The notes: a model not told the origin generated them from the sequence alone. DNA of 64,000 bases from Bradyrhizobium iriomotense (GCF_018130765.1 NZ_JAFCJZ010000015.1:62001-126000), one strand, 5' to 3'. Shown: positions 27,201 through 36,840, counted from the first letter of the stretch. Numbers and translations are program-made.

Positions 27201-30200
27201 CGGCACGATCACCAGCAATGGCGAGATCGATCTCACCGGCGACGCCGTCCTGAGCGGCGGCATCCTGAACAACAATGCCGTCTTCAACGTCAGCGGTACC
27301 GGCAATGCGCTGAGCGACGAGACCGTCACCAATGCCGGCATCATCGAGGTGCTCGCCGGCGGCGCGCTGGCGATCGATCTGGGCTCGACGGTCGACAATT
27401 CGAGCGGCAACGTCATCATCGACGGTAATGCCGCGCTGACGCTCGACGACACCACGATCAGCGGCGGCGCGATCAAGGGTGTGGGCACGATCGACGTCAC
27501 CGGCGCCAGCCGCATCGACGGCGGGGCGACGCTGAGCATCAGCACGGTTACCGTCGACGCCGAGCTGACGCTGGACGGCATCACCGTGTCCGGCACCGAG
27601 ATCACCGACAATTCCAGCATCGTGCTCGGCGGCACCGTCAAGCTCAAGGGCGGCGCAAATATCCAGGGCGGCCCGGTCACCAATCTCGGCACGCTCGAGA
27701 TCGCCGGTGCGGCGACGCTGCTCAACGACGTCGTCACCAACACCGGCACGATCGCGGTCGACGACGGCCAGACGCTGACGCTGTCCGGCACGGAGATTTC
27801 CGGCGGCGCCATCAACGGCAGCGGCACGATCGACGTCACGGGTGCCAGCAAGATCGATGGCGGTGCCACGCTCAGCAATGGCGCCGTCACGGTCGAGAGC
27901 GGCATCACGCTGACGTTGGGCGATGCGACCGTTGCTGGTGCCGCGATCGCCAATCATGGAGCCGTCAAGGTCGATGCGGGCGAGACGCTGACGCTGTCGG
28001 CCGCGGGCCTGACCGGCGGTGCGCTCACCGTCCAGGGCACGGTGAAATCGACCGGCGCGACGACGATCACCGACGCCTCCGTCACCAACAACGGCCTGAT
28101 CGAGGCGATTGGCGGCGTGCTGACGCTCGCCACCATGACCTCGGCCAGCATCGCCAATGCCGGCACGCTTCGGGCCAATGGCGCCGAGCTCGACATCGAC
28201 CACCAGGCCGTCACCAACAGCGGCACGCTGGCTGCGATCAACGGCGGCACGCTGAAGCTGATCGCGACGACGGTGACTGGCGCTGCCGGCGCGGTTTCGG
28301 TCGGCTCCGCCTCGACTCTCGATCTCGTCGGCACGGTCATCGACGGCGGCACCGTGACGATCGCGGGAACGCTGGAATCGACCGGCACCAGCGCGATCGA
28401 CAATGCCGGTATCACCAATACCGGTACGATCGCCGTCGCTGGCGGCACGCTGACGATCGATCCGGCCACGATCCACGCCATCACCAATCAGGGCCTGATC
28501 GAGGCGGTGACCGGCGGCACGCTGAAGCTGACGGCCGCCATCATCACCAATACCGGCGGGACGATCTCGGTTGACGACACATCGAAGCTCTATCTGACCA
28601 ACGTGTCGATCAACGGCGGCAGCCTGAGCAATGCCGGCAATCTCTACAGCGTGTCGGGCTCCAACACGATCACGGCTGGCGTCACCAACACCGGTGGGAC
28701 CATCGAAGTCCAGGCCGGCACGCTCAACCTTGCCGGCGGCATCACCGGCCCCGGCACGCTGATCGTCGACGACGGCGCGAAGCTGGAGCTCGGCGGCGCC
28801 GACGCGCAGACTGTCACGTTCGCCGGCGGCACCGGCACACTGCAGCTCGACAAGGTTGCCGGCCAGAGCTTCACCGGTACCATCGCGGGCGAGGCGGCGG
28901 CCGACGGCACATTCACCGTCACCGGCGACGCCGACATCACGGCGTCGGTTGGCAACGCGCTCGACTTCGCGGTGTCGAACGGGACGAATGCCAGCATCGT
29001 GCTCACGCTCACCGGCAAGGCGACCGGCACCGGCGCGAATTCGGTCGGCGTGCTCGTCGAGAATTCGAATGCCGCCAATGGCGGCGACATCTCGATCACC
29101 CAGCTCGGCGGCGCCGTCGGCGGTGCCTACGGCATCGATGCCCTCACCCAGGGCAGCGGCGACATCACCATCGACGCCGGTGGTGTCATCACCGGCAGCT
29201 CGATCTACGGCATCCGGTCGCGCAGCTATGGCACCGGCGACCAGACCGTCACGACCGAGACCGGCAGCGTTCTCACCTCGGGCAGCTCCGGCATCGTCGC
29301 CGTCAATCGTGCGACCTCGATCGGTGCAGCGGCCAGCAGCACCATCACGGTCAACGCCTACGGCACCATCAATTCCGGCAGCAGCCCGAATCTGAGCGGC
29401 AATACCCCGGCCGGCATCCAGACCGGTTACACCGGCGCCACCAACGGCACCAATGCCACCACCGCCGTCAACGGCTCGGTTGTCGTCAACAACCATGCCA
29501 ACATCACCGCCGCCGCGGGCTACGGTATCCACGCCTATAATTACGGGAATGGCGACGTCACGGTGAACGATGCCGCCGGCACCACGATTGTCGGCGCGGA
29601 GGAGGGCATCAGGGCCCAGGCGCTCAGCGGCGGCACCGGCAACATCGCCGTCACGCTCGGCGCCAACGCCTCGGTGACGGGCACGACCAGCTACGGCATT
29701 CTCGCCTACAGCGTCGATCAGGGCGACATCAGCGTCACCCTTGCGGCGGGCGATCACGTCACCTCGGGCAGCTCCGGCGTCGTGGCGGTCAACTACGCCG
29801 TCGCGATCGACGACGATGTCGGCAGCACGATCTCGGTCGAGGCGCACGGCACGATCCATTCCGGCTCCGCGCTGAACAACGACCTGACCACGCCGGGCGC
29901 GATCATCGCCGGCTACAAGCCCGGCGGAAACGGGACCTTCTCGGGCGCGGTCAATGGCGATGTCGTCGTCACGAGCGATGCGACGATCACCGCGGATGCC
30001 GGCTACGGCATCGAGGCGTTCACCTGGGGTGTCGGCGACGTCACCGTCACGACCGGCGCGACCTCGCAGATCACCGCCGCGGGCACCGCGATCGGCGCCT
30101 TCAATCACGGCGGCGGCGACGTGACCGTCACCAATGATGGCTCCGCCACCGGCGCGATTGGTCTGTCGGCCCTGGCGGCCGGCGCGGGCGACGTCACCAT

Positions 30201-32436
30201 CGTCAATCACGGTAGCATCACCGGCACGAGTTCTGTCGGCATCAGGGTCACGCAGAACGACGCGGACGCGGCGGGCGATCCGGTCGCGACCGGCTCGACA
30301 CATATTACGAACAACGGTTCGATCGTGGGTGCGACCGGCCATGCCGCGATCTTCATCCAGGAAAACGCCACCGGTTTTGCGACGATCGACAATTCCGGCA
30401 CGATCGGGCCGGCCGTCGCCTCGAGCGTGACCTCTGCGACCTATGCGATCGTCGAGACCGGCGGCGCCGCCATTACCATCACCAACACCGGCCACATCAA
30501 CGGCAACATCTCCGCCGTCAGCGCGACCTTCTACAACAACGCCGGCGGCATCTGGACGGTGTCCGGAACGAGCGTCTTCGGCAACGTGTCCTCGATCGTC
30601 AACGGCGGCGAGATCGATCTGCTCAGCGGTGCCGCGATTTCCGTGGCCGGGCTCGGCATCACCAATACGAACGAGATCGAGAGCTGGGGCACGGCGTCGA
30701 TCACGGGCACCATCACCAACAACCACTCCATCGAGGTCCACACCGGCACGCTGACGCTGTTCGACTCGCTGTCCGGCTCCGGCTCGGTCACGATCGACGC
30801 CGGCGCGACGCTCGAAATCAAGAGCACGGTGGCCCAGACCATCACCTTCGCGGGCGCCGGTGCCGGTGCCGAGCTCCAGATCGACACGACAACCTTCGGC
30901 GGTTCGATCTTCGGCTTCGCCGCCTTTGAGAAGATCGACCTGTCGACTTTCACCTGGGACAGCGGGAGCACGGCGGTCTACGACGCCATGACCGGCAATC
31001 TCGTCGTGAGCGACACGCATGATCACAGTTTCACGCTCAAGCTGATCGGCGACTACAGCGAGGCGCATTTCATCACCAGCAGCGACGGAAACGGTGGCAC
31101 CATCGTCGAGATCGCTCCGGTCGACGAATGGATCTATCCTCTTGGCGGCGACTGGAACACGGCGTCGAACTGGAGCGTGGGCGTGCCCGGCGCCAGCTAC
31201 GACGTGAAACTGCTCGCCGCAGGCGAGCCCTACACCGTCGACAGCGCGACCAACGTCACGATCCACGACCTCACCGTCGACTCCGGTGTGACGCTGCTGA
31301 CCGAGCCCGGAACCGTGTTCACGGTGAAAGGCGAGGTCGTCCTCGACGGCCTGATCGAGGCCGGCCCATTCTCCGGGGATGATGTGTCGACGATCGACAT
31401 CAAGGGCAACGTCACCGGCACCGGCGCGATCGAGATCTCCAACAAGGCGGTCGTGGAGATCGAGGGCTCGGTTTCGGGGGTCACTGTCTTCTACGACAAC
31501 GGGCTCGGCACCCTGATCCTGGACGATTCCAAGCATTTCCACGGGCTGATCTCGGGGTCTTCGGACGGAGCCCCGCTCTCGTCCAACAACCTGATCGACC
31601 TGAAGGACCTCGCCTGGACGTCGAATATGTCGGCGCAGGCCGACTACAATGCGGATACGAACATCACCACGGTCGGCTTCTACAACGGCGCGACCACCGT
31701 CACCCTGTCGTTCCTCGGCAGGGACGTGAACTGGCACCTTCAGAGCGACGGTCAGGGCGGCACCACCGTCTACGATCCGCTCGCCGATGCGCCCATGACG
31801 ATCGAGAGCGGCACGGTGCTGAACCTCAGCGAGGCTTCGTCACAGGACGTGACCTTCGCCAACGACAGCGGCACCACCGGCACGCTCGCGATCGAGCACG
31901 CCGCCGATTTCACCGGCACCATCAACGGCTTTGCCGGCGACGGCACCGTTGCCAATTCGGATTTGCTCGACCTCAAGGACATCGACTTCTCGACCCTGAC
32001 CGGGGCGACCTACACGGAAAACGCCGACCATCTCGGCGGCGTGCTGACGCTGAGCGACGGCACCGACACCGCCACCATCAAGTTCGCCGGCAGCTACAGC
32101 ATCGACAGCTTCCAGTTCGTGAGCGACGGCAACGGCGGCACGCTGGTCGTCGATCCGCCCACGGGACCGACCCTCGTCGGGACCAGCGGACAGGACCAGT
32201 TCGCCTTCACCAATTCGACGCTTCCGGTCCAGAGCACGATCGTCGATTTCGAGCTGGGCCAGGACAAGATCGACCTGCGCGAGTTCGCCGGCATCAAGTC
32301 CTTCAGCGACATCGTCATCACGCAGCAGGCGGGTGGCACGCTTGTCACGCTCGACGATCACCAGTCGATCCTGCTGAAGAATCTGGTCGCGAGCAGCCTG
32401 CACGCCAGCGATTTCATCGTTGCGAACCACGCCTGA
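24292..32436 (+). CDS. Giant RTX-type adhesin with FecR-like domain (2714 residues)
   Basis: One continuous 2714-residue frame with no cleavable signal peptide, as expected for type I secretion. Residues ~1-115 are an N-terminal region with PNLIFYGEFKRAGLDLVLS. Residues ~118-240 form a FecR-like module (GTVFGLSSNARMVLNEM, then TPVATMGIRGT). Residues ~415-690 hold two VCBS/cadherin-like repeats, each ending in a TITGTxDxP motif. A long beta-helix-like repeat region follows (~690-2300), rich in Asn, Gly and Thr (NSGTI, TNTGTI) and bounded by two NWATGTVP / NWSVGVP motifs. The C-terminal ~90 residues (LVGTSGQDQFAF, IVDFELGQDKIDLREF) are RTX-like and end with a hydrophobic stretch, the likely secretion signal. 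The start is uncertain: TTG 24292 is the first possible start after a stop at 24271. A LapG-like protease and a CHASE2 cyclase flank it. Confidence 0.85.
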   Translation: MNYAGKFDAAIPFHGEGSHAPAYVHVDSFTAKAHGHVPDGAVVVPDPNLIFYGEFKRAGLDLVLSHEGRDVVVHDYFRGDKRAAIASPDGAHLTGDIVNALTGHVQYAQAAPGVATAQVIGHVTKLSGSATAIRNGVSVALNNGDNVEKGDVVSTGADSTLGITFIDGTVFGLSSNARMVLNEMVYDPNGSNNSSLLSLVAGTITFVAGETAKHGDMKVDTPVATMGIRGTAVLNQINFVVPVGGGDPQPQVSFQVLVEPNGTTGSYILFDKVTLLPIATVNQAGQMIQISGGNVSISNALMSPDVQKLITDVFTLKFTDNNSNTKLTTNFTDTITPGATQELMFKSASGDVAIATFTNLNHTGSAGPGDSQPTAERIPGQPLARSLDLGGNVTTAFSLSERAGTTGDTTHSDTISGRITFVDQNLGDLPTVSISLAEAPNYVYKNAGQQDVTGSLSALQKQDIAATLIQISVAPDGGNNNNGSAVWTYTIPDNVFDFLAAGETLTLTYMVRVDTNFQVNPESAFIPITITITGTNDKPVITSSVPTITFEGGTSVPGGPLVSDEATSGTLNFADVDLTDTHTVSVALTSATLPDGSTVPPGPLAAFQSAMSVAIASGADSTGDGTGTINWSLADLPVYLADFIPRGEVLTLVYTVTVTDAQGATAQQTITVTITGTDAPAVVWIATEKPGAPSGGFWKDAANWATGTVPTIDDDVIVITDQLHGLTPSFPATIDAPAYAKSVTMNDFGGPPPQLINRSSLTIAGSLDMGADSIFTNAATGTASIGGLAEILDTSVFTNAGYLTLKAGGDFAVGTTITNSGTLELFGGTLKTLAEIHNAGGTLKTDAGATLIVDGTTVDGGTVTILGTLELDGVSLIENGTLNNSGTINVKGTAEFAGETVDNAASGVIEVLANGWLTIHQGSSVTNAGQITIDASGRLVVNNATIGGAGEVIGTLDGEGEDGPIFNAGAGTITSNGEIDLTGDAVLSGGILNNNAVFNVSGTGNALSDETVTNAGIIEVLAGGALAIDLGSTVDNSSGNVIIDGNAALTLDDTTISGGAIKGVGTIDVTGASRIDGGATLSISTVTVDAELTLDGITVSGTEITDNSSIVLGGTVKLKGGANIQGGPVTNLGTLEIAGAATLLNDVVTNTGTIAVDDGQTLTLSGTEISGGAINGSGTIDVTGASKIDGGATLSNGAVTVESGITLTLGDATVAGAAIANHGAVKVDAGETLTLSAAGLTGGALTVQGTVKSTGATTITDASVTNNGLIEAIGGVLTLATMTSASIANAGTLRANGAELDIDHQAVTNSGTLAAINGGTLKLIATTVTGAAGAVSVGSASTLDLVGTVIDGGTVTIAGTLESTGTSAIDNAGITNTGTIAVAGGTLTIDPATIHAITNQGLIEAVTGGTLKLTAAIITNTGGTISVDDTSKLYLTNVSINGGSLSNAGNLYSVSGSNTITAGVTNTGGTIEVQAGTLNLAGGITGPGTLIVDDGAKLELGGADAQTVTFAGGTGTLQLDKVAGQSFTGTIAGEAAADGTFTVTGDADITASVGNALDFAVSNGTNASIVLTLTGKATGTGANSVGVLVENSNAANGGDISITQLGGAVGGAYGIDALTQGSGDITIDAGGVITGSSIYGIRSRSYGTGDQTVTTETGSVLTSGSSGIVAVNRATSIGAAASSTITVNAYGTINSGSSPNLSGNTPAGIQTGYTGATNGTNATTAVNGSVVVNNHANITAAAGYGIHAYNYGNGDVTVNDAAGTTIVGAEEGIRAQALSGGTGNIAVTLGANASVTGTTSYGILAYSVDQGDISVTLAAGDHVTSGSSGVVAVNYAVAIDDDVGSTISVEAHGTIHSGSALNNDLTTPGAIIAGYKPGGNGTFSGAVNGDVVVTSDATITADAGYGIEAFTWGVGDVTVTTGATSQITAAGTAIGAFNHGGGDVTVTNDGSATGAIGLSALAAGAGDVTIVNHGSITGTSSVGIRVTQNDADAAGDPVATGSTHITNNGSIVGATGHAAIFIQENATGFATIDNSGTIGPAVASSVTSATYAIVETGGAAITITNTGHINGNISAVSATFYNNAGGIWTVSGTSVFGNVSSIVNGGEIDLLSGAAISVAGLGITNTNEIESWGTASITGTITNNHSIEVHTGTLTLFDSLSGSGSVTIDAGATLEIKSTVAQTITFAGAGAGAELQIDTTTFGGSIFGFAAFEKIDLSTFTWDSGSTAVYDAMTGNLVVSDTHDHSFTLKLIGDYSEAHFITSSDGNGGTIVEIAPVDEWIYPLGGDWNTASNWSVGVPGASYDVKLLAAGEPYTVDSATNVTIHDLTVDSGVTLLTEPGTVFTVKGEVVLDGLIEAGPFSGDDVSTIDIKGNVTGTGAIEISNKAVVEIEGSVSGVTVFYDNGLGTLILDDSKHFHGLISGSSDGAPLSSNNLIDLKDLAWTSNMSAQADYNADTNITTVGFYNGATTVTLSFLGRDVNWHLQSDGQGGTTVYDPLADAPMTIESGTVLNLSEASSQDVTFANDSGTTGTLAIEHAADFTGTINGFAGDGTVANSDLLDLKDIDFSTLTGATYTENADHLGGVLTLSDGTDTATIKFAGSYSIDSFQFVSDGNGGTLVVDPPTGPTLVGTSGQDQFAFTNSTLPVQSTIVDFELGQDKIDLREFAGIKSFSDIVITQQAGGTLVTLDDHQSILLKNLVASSLHASDFIVANHA

Positions 32437-32548
32437 CGGTTCGGTGGCGGCACCTCGTCCGCGGCGGATTCCAGTACCAAAGGCCTAGCCGATTGCGTAT
32501 TGTTGGCCCGATATCGGCCGAAAGCGGGCTGCGGGAAACTCGACCAGC

Positions 32549-34780
32549 ATGAGACGTCTCAAGATCCTGCGGCGGTGGTTTGCGCAAAAATTCGGTTTTG
32601 CGCGGCTGATGTGCCTTGCGCTGCTGGTCGCGTTCGCCGGCGCCCGCCTCTGGGACCCGCCGCCGATCCAGGAATTGCGGCTGCGCACCTTCGACATGTT
32701 TCAGCTGATCGACCCGCGCCACAAGACGATGCGGCCGGTCGCCATCGTCGACATCGACGACAAGAGCCTCGCCAAGCTCGGCCAGTGGCCATGGCCGCGG
32801 ACGCAAATCGCCGACCTGATCCAGAACCTCACCAGCAACGGCGCGGTCGCGATCGGCTTCGACGTGGTGTTCTCGGAGCCCGACCGGCTCAACCCGGACC
32901 TGGTCGCGGGACAGATGCGCTATCTGGACGATGCCACGCGTGCCAGGCTGCGCGAACTGCCGACCAACGACCAGATCCTCTCCGACGCGATCAGGCGCTC
33001 GCGCGTGGTGCTGGGCGAGACCGGGCAGAGCGCGATCTCGTCGGAGCTCGACAAGTCGCTTCCGTTCACCGGTGTCGCCACGGTCGGCGAGGAAAACGCT
33101 GAACGCTTCCTGTTCGAATTCCCGGGTCTCCTGCGCAACGTGCCCGTGATCGAGAAGGTCGCGGCCGGCCGCGGCCTGTTCACGATCAGGACCGAGCGCG
33201 ACGGCCTGATCCGCCGCGTGCCGATGATCATGCGCGCCCAGGGCAACATCATGCCTTCGCTCAGCCTGGAGATCCTGCGGGTCGTCACCAGTACGCCGAC
33301 GCTGCTGGTCCGGACCGACAAGTCCGGCGTGCGGGCCATCCGCATCAAGGGCAAGGAGATTCCGACCGACCGGAACGGCCAGCTCTGGGTGCACTATGCC
33401 CCTCATGACCCCTCGATCTACGTCTCGGCGGCCGACGTGCTCGACAACAGTGTCTCGCCGAGCAAGATCGCCGGCAAGCTCGTGCTGGTCGGCACCTCTG
33501 CGGTCGGCCTGAACGACATCAAGACCACGCCGGTCTCCCGGGCCATGCCGGGTGTCGAGATCCACGCCCAGGTGCTGGAGAGCGTGCTGAGCGGCGCGAT
33601 GATCTCGCAGCCGAACTACGCGCTCGGTATCGAGCTGCTCGCCGCGCTGTTCATCGGTCTCCTCGTCATCATCTTCACGCCGAATCTCGGTCCCGTCCGC
33701 CTCGTGCTGGCGGGTGCGATGTTCGCCGCCATCCTGGTCGGCACGTCCTGGTTCTATTATTCGCAGGACCGCCAACTCATCGATTTCACCTATCCGCTGC
33801 TCTCGACCACCGCGATCTACCTGACGCTGATCTTCGGCAGCTTCGTGCGCGAGCAGCGCCAGCGCGTGCAGATCCGCGGCATGTTCGCGCAATACATGTC
33901 GCCGGTGCTGGTCGAGCAACTGGCGCAGTCGCCGGAAAAGCTCGTGCTCGGCGGCGAGGAGCGCGAGATGACGATCATGTTCTCCGACGTGCGCGGCTTC
34001 ACCACGATCTCGGAAAGCTACAAGCAGGATCCGCAAGGGCTGATCGCGCTGATGAACCGCTTCCTGACGCCGCTGACCGACGTCATCATCGAGCGGAAGG
34101 GCTACATCGACAAATACATGGGCGACGCCATCATGGCGTTCTGGAACGCGCCGCTCGACGATGCCGAGCACCAGGTCAACGCCTGCGAGGCCGCGATCCG
34201 GATGCTCGAGAAGATCGACGAGGTCAACAAGGAGCGCGAGCAGGAGGCCGCCGACGGCGGTCACGTCTACATCCCGCTCAATGTCGGCATCGGCCTCAAC
34301 ACCGGCATCGGCGTGGTCGGCAACATGGGCTCCGACCTCAAGAAGAACTATTCGGTGCTCGGCGACAGCGTGAACCTCGCCTCGCGCTTGGAAGGGCAGA
34401 CCAAGGAATACGGCTTCCCGATCATCGTCGGATCCAGGACGGCACTTGCCGCCAAGGACAAGTTCGCGATCCTCGAGCTCGACTTCATCATGGTCAAGGG
34501 CAAGACCGAGCCGGAAGTGATCTACGCCATCGCCGGCCGCGAGGACGTGATGCATTCGGCCGCCTTCCAGCGCCTGCGCAACATCACCATCGAGATGCTC
34601 GGCTGCTACCGCAACCGCGACTGGCAGGGCGCAATGAACGCGATCGAGCGTGGCCGCCGCAGCGAAGACGCCGACACGCTGGAAAAGCTGTTCAAGCTCT
34701 ACGAGGCGAGGATCAAGGAGTTCCAGCTCAATCCGCCGCCGGAGGACTGGACCGGGGCGTATGCGCTGCTGACGAAGTAG
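32549..34780 (+). CDS. CHASE2-domain adenylate/guanylate cyclase
   Basis: A 743-residue class III nucleotide cyclase. One hydrophobic helix (~18-35) precedes an extracytoplasmic CHASE2 domain (residues ~45-345, with AIVDIDDKSLAKLGQWPWPR and IGFDVVFSEPD). Three membrane helices follow (~357-430), then the cytoplasmic cyclase domain (~465-640): metal-binding Asp in TIMFSDVRGFTT, then KYMGDAIMAFW and GDSVNLASRLEG. This makes cAMP or cGMP in response to a signal outside the inner membrane; both metal-binding Asp residues appear present. It starts 112 bases after the adhesin gene on the same strand, so co-transcription is plausible. The ligand of CHASE2 is unknown. Confidence 0.92.
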   Translation: MRRLKILRRWFAQKFGFARLMCLALLVAFAGARLWDPPPIQELRLRTFDMFQLIDPRHKTMRPVAIVDIDDKSLAKLGQWPWPRTQIADLIQNLTSNGAVAIGFDVVFSEPDRLNPDLVAGQMRYLDDATRARLRELPTNDQILSDAIRRSRVVLGETGQSAISSELDKSLPFTGVATVGEENAERFLFEFPGLLRNVPVIEKVAAGRGLFTIRTERDGLIRRVPMIMRAQGNIMPSLSLEILRVVTSTPTLLVRTDKSGVRAIRIKGKEIPTDRNGQLWVHYAPHDPSIYVSAADVLDNSVSPSKIAGKLVLVGTSAVGLNDIKTTPVSRAMPGVEIHAQVLESVLSGAMISQPNYALGIELLAALFIGLLVIIFTPNLGPVRLVLAGAMFAAILVGTSWFYYSQDRQLIDFTYPLLSTTAIYLTLIFGSFVREQRQRVQIRGMFAQYMSPVLVEQLAQSPEKLVLGGEEREMTIMFSDVRGFTTISESYKQDPQGLIALMNRFLTPLTDVIIERKGYIDKYMGDAIMAFWNAPLDDAEHQVNACEAAIRMLEKIDEVNKEREQEAADGGHVYIPLNVGIGLNTGIGVVGNMGSDLKKNYSVLGDSVNLASRLEGQTKEYGFPIIVGSRTALAAKDKFAILELDFIMVKGKTEPEVIYAIAGREDVMHSAAFQRLRNITIEMLGCYRNRDWQGAMNAIERGRRSEDADTLEKLFKLYEARIKEFQLNPPPEDWTGAYALLTK

Positions 34781-34793
34781 TCGTCACACACTC

Positions 34794-34954
34794 GCTGTCG
34801 TCCCGGACAAGCGCGCCTCAAGCGCGCGCCGATCCGGGACCCATAACCACAGGGAGGAGTTGTGTGGCGAGCTGGTAACTCCGAGCCTTCGCCAAATTTT
34901 CTCCCTGTGGTTATGGGTCCCGGGTCTGCGCTGGCGCTTGCCCGGGACGACAGC
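34794..34954. repeat. Extragenic palindrome, family C (GCTGTCGTCCCGG)
   Basis: Outer arms GCTGTCGTCCCGG (34794) and CCGGGACGACAGC (to 34954) match, with inner arms GGGACCCATAACCACAGGGAG and CTCCCTGTGGTTATGGGTCC. Related elements lie at 60591 and, by layout, 51739 and 61599. Confidence 0.88.
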
Positions 34955-34991
34955 GGTGTTTGACGTGACGCCCAGCGCTCAACAGCGGCTA

Positions 34992-35084
34992 CCGTAGGGT
35001 GGGCAAAGGCGCGTCAGCGCCGTGCCCACGTCTTCTCTCACGTCGCATCATGGTGGGCACGCTTGCGCTTTGCCCACCCTACGG
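34992..35084. repeat. Extragenic palindrome, family D (CCGTAGGGTGGGCA)
   Basis: Outer arms CCGTAGGGTGGGCA (34992) and TGCCCACCCTACGG (35071-35084) are perfect complements, with inner GTGCCCAC and GTGGGCAC. A second copy lies at 48813-48903. It abuts the stop region of the leftward binding-protein gene. Confidence 0.9.
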
Positions 35085-35100
35085 CGGCTGCGCTCGGCCC

Positions 35101-36696
35101 TCACTCCACCCCGATCGTCGTCAGGTCCTGGAACCAGTGCTGCGCCTGCACGAACTGCTTGATCTTCGGCGACAGCGCATGCGGGTTGGTGTCGTGGACG
35201 ACCCAGACCAGCACGGCATCGTCGACGATCAGCGCATGCGCCTGCGCCAGCAGCTCGTCCTGCTTGGCGCTGTCGAAGGTCTGCTTGGCCTCGTCGATCA
35301 GCGCGTCGACTTTCGGATTCTTGTAGCCGCCCCAGTTGACGCCAACCGGCGCGATCTGGCCGGAGTGGAAGAAGCGGACGATGGCGTAGAGCGGGTCCGA
35401 GGTGACATAGGCGATGTTGTTGGCGGTGATGCCGGCGTTCATCTCGTCGGCTGCGCCCTTGCGCCAGTGCGTGTAGAGCGTCTCGAGCTCGACCACCTTG
35501 AAGTCGATGTCGATGCCGATCTCCTTGAAACTCTGCTGCAGGAATTCGTTCATCGGTAGCGACAGCATCTGGCCGGTGCCGCCCTGTGCGATGATGAAAG
35601 TGGTCTTCAGCGGCTTTGCTTTCGAATAGCCCGCTTCCTCCACCAGCTTCTTGGCGGCGGCGAGATCATATTTCAGCTCGAAGCTGGGCTTGCCGAACCA
35701 CGGGCTCGACGGGTCGACCTGGCCCTTGGCGGGCTTGGCGAGGCCGTTCATCAGCCCGACGACTTCGTCGCGGTTGATCGCGAGATTCAGCGCCTTGCGC
35801 AGGCGGATGTCGGTCCAGGGCGAGCCGGGCAGCACGCTCAGGTGATAATTCCAGACATGCGGGGTGACGTTGTCGACCAGCTTCATGCCGGCTGCCTTCA
35901 GCTGCGGCACGGCATCCGGCGCCGGCGTCTCGATCAGGTCCACTTGGCCAGCGAGCAGCGCATTGGTGCGCGTCAGCGCTTCCGGCATCGGCACCAGCAC
36001 GATCTTGTCGACCTTGGGAATGCGCTTCTTGTTCCAGTAGTCCGGATTCTTGCTGAGCTCGGCGAGCTCGCGCGGCACCAGCTTTGTCAGCTTGAACGGG
36101 CCGGTGCCGGAGGGCTGGCTCGCGAACTTGTCCCAGTCCTTGCCGAGCTTTTCATACTGCGCCGGGCTCGACACCAGGAACCACAGCATCTGATAAGGGA
36201 AGAAGGAATCGACGGTCTTGGTCGTGATCTCCACCGTGAAGTCGTCGATCCTGGCGTAACTGGCGACGGAGGGAAGGCGGGTCTTCACCTGCGCGCTCTG
36301 CCGCTTGTCGAATTGCGGCGCCTTGTCGTTGAGCACCTTGTCAAGATTCCAGATCACCGCATCGGCGTTGAACTCGCTGCCGTCGTGAAACTTCACGCCC
36401 TTGCGAAGCGTGAAGCGCCATTTGGTCTTGTCGGCATCGTCGACTTTCCATTCGGTGGCGAGGCCGGGGACCAGCTTGCCGGGACGATCGGCGACGTCCA
36501 TCTCCCAGGCTACCAGCGGATCGTAGATCGTGTAGGCCGTGAACTGATAGGCGCCGGCGCCGCGATCGGGCTGGCCCGTCGTCAGCGGAATGTCCGCCAT
36601 CGAGATGCCGTAGCGCACCACCGTTTCGGCGCGCGCCGAGACCGCGGAAACTGCCAGCGCAAGCACGGCGAGACAGGTCGATAGACGAATACGCAT
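35101..36696 (-). CDS. Dpp/Opp-type periplasmic binding protein (SBP_bac_5), copy 1
   Basis: A 531-residue family 5 substrate-binding protein. A signal peptide spans residues 1-24 (ends VSARA); ATG 36696 is preceded by GGGAG. Typical motifs are GLATEWKVDDADKTKWRFTLRKGVKFHDG and RLRKALNLAINRDEVV. These proteins deliver peptides, opines, nickel, heme or amides to a Dpp/Opp ABC importer. It is a paralogue of the gene at 36896-38557, which it faces across a 199-base gap, and neither has any conserved ligand motif that I can place. It probably shares the importer encoded downstream of the other copy. Confidence 0.9.
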   Translation of the reverse strand: MRIRLSTCLAVLALAVSAVSARAETVVRYGISMADIPLTTGQPDRGAGAYQFTAYTIYDPLVAWEMDVADRPGKLVPGLATEWKVDDADKTKWRFTLRKGVKFHDGSEFNADAVIWNLDKVLNDKAPQFDKRQSAQVKTRLPSVASYARIDDFTVEITTKTVDSFFPYQMLWFLVSSPAQYEKLGKDWDKFASQPSGTGPFKLTKLVPRELAELSKNPDYWNKKRIPKVDKIVLVPMPEALTRTNALLAGQVDLIETPAPDAVPQLKAAGMKLVDNVTPHVWNYHLSVLPGSPWTDIRLRKALNLAINRDEVVGLMNGLAKPAKGQVDPSSPWFGKPSFELKYDLAAAKKLVEEAGYSKAKPLKTTFIIAQGGTGQMLSLPMNEFLQQSFKEIGIDIDFKVVELETLYTHWRKGAADEMNAGITANNIAYVTSDPLYAIVRFFHSGQIAPVGVNWGGYKNPKVDALIDEAKQTFDSAKQDELLAQAHALIVDDAVLVWVVHDTNPHALSPKIKQFVQAQHWFQDLTTIGVE

Positions 36697-36840
36697 GGCC
36701 CAAAGCTCCCAGGAGATTTCAGGGCCAAACTTGCAATCTTGATGCCAGAATAGGCAGCGTGGCAATTTTGCCCGTGCGTTATCACAAGGACTTGTCGTCG
36801 CGGGGGCAATTTGCAGAATAAGTTTCTCTTTGGCATAGCC

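Noticed and set aside
24244..31737. A 2497-codon open frame antisense to the adhesin gene
   Set aside because: It mirrors the adhesin's repeat codons (Gly, Thr and Asn rich on the sense strand) and is rich in Arg, Asp and Gly with no fold, no start signal and no family resemblance. GC-rich third positions keep stop codons out of the antisense frame.
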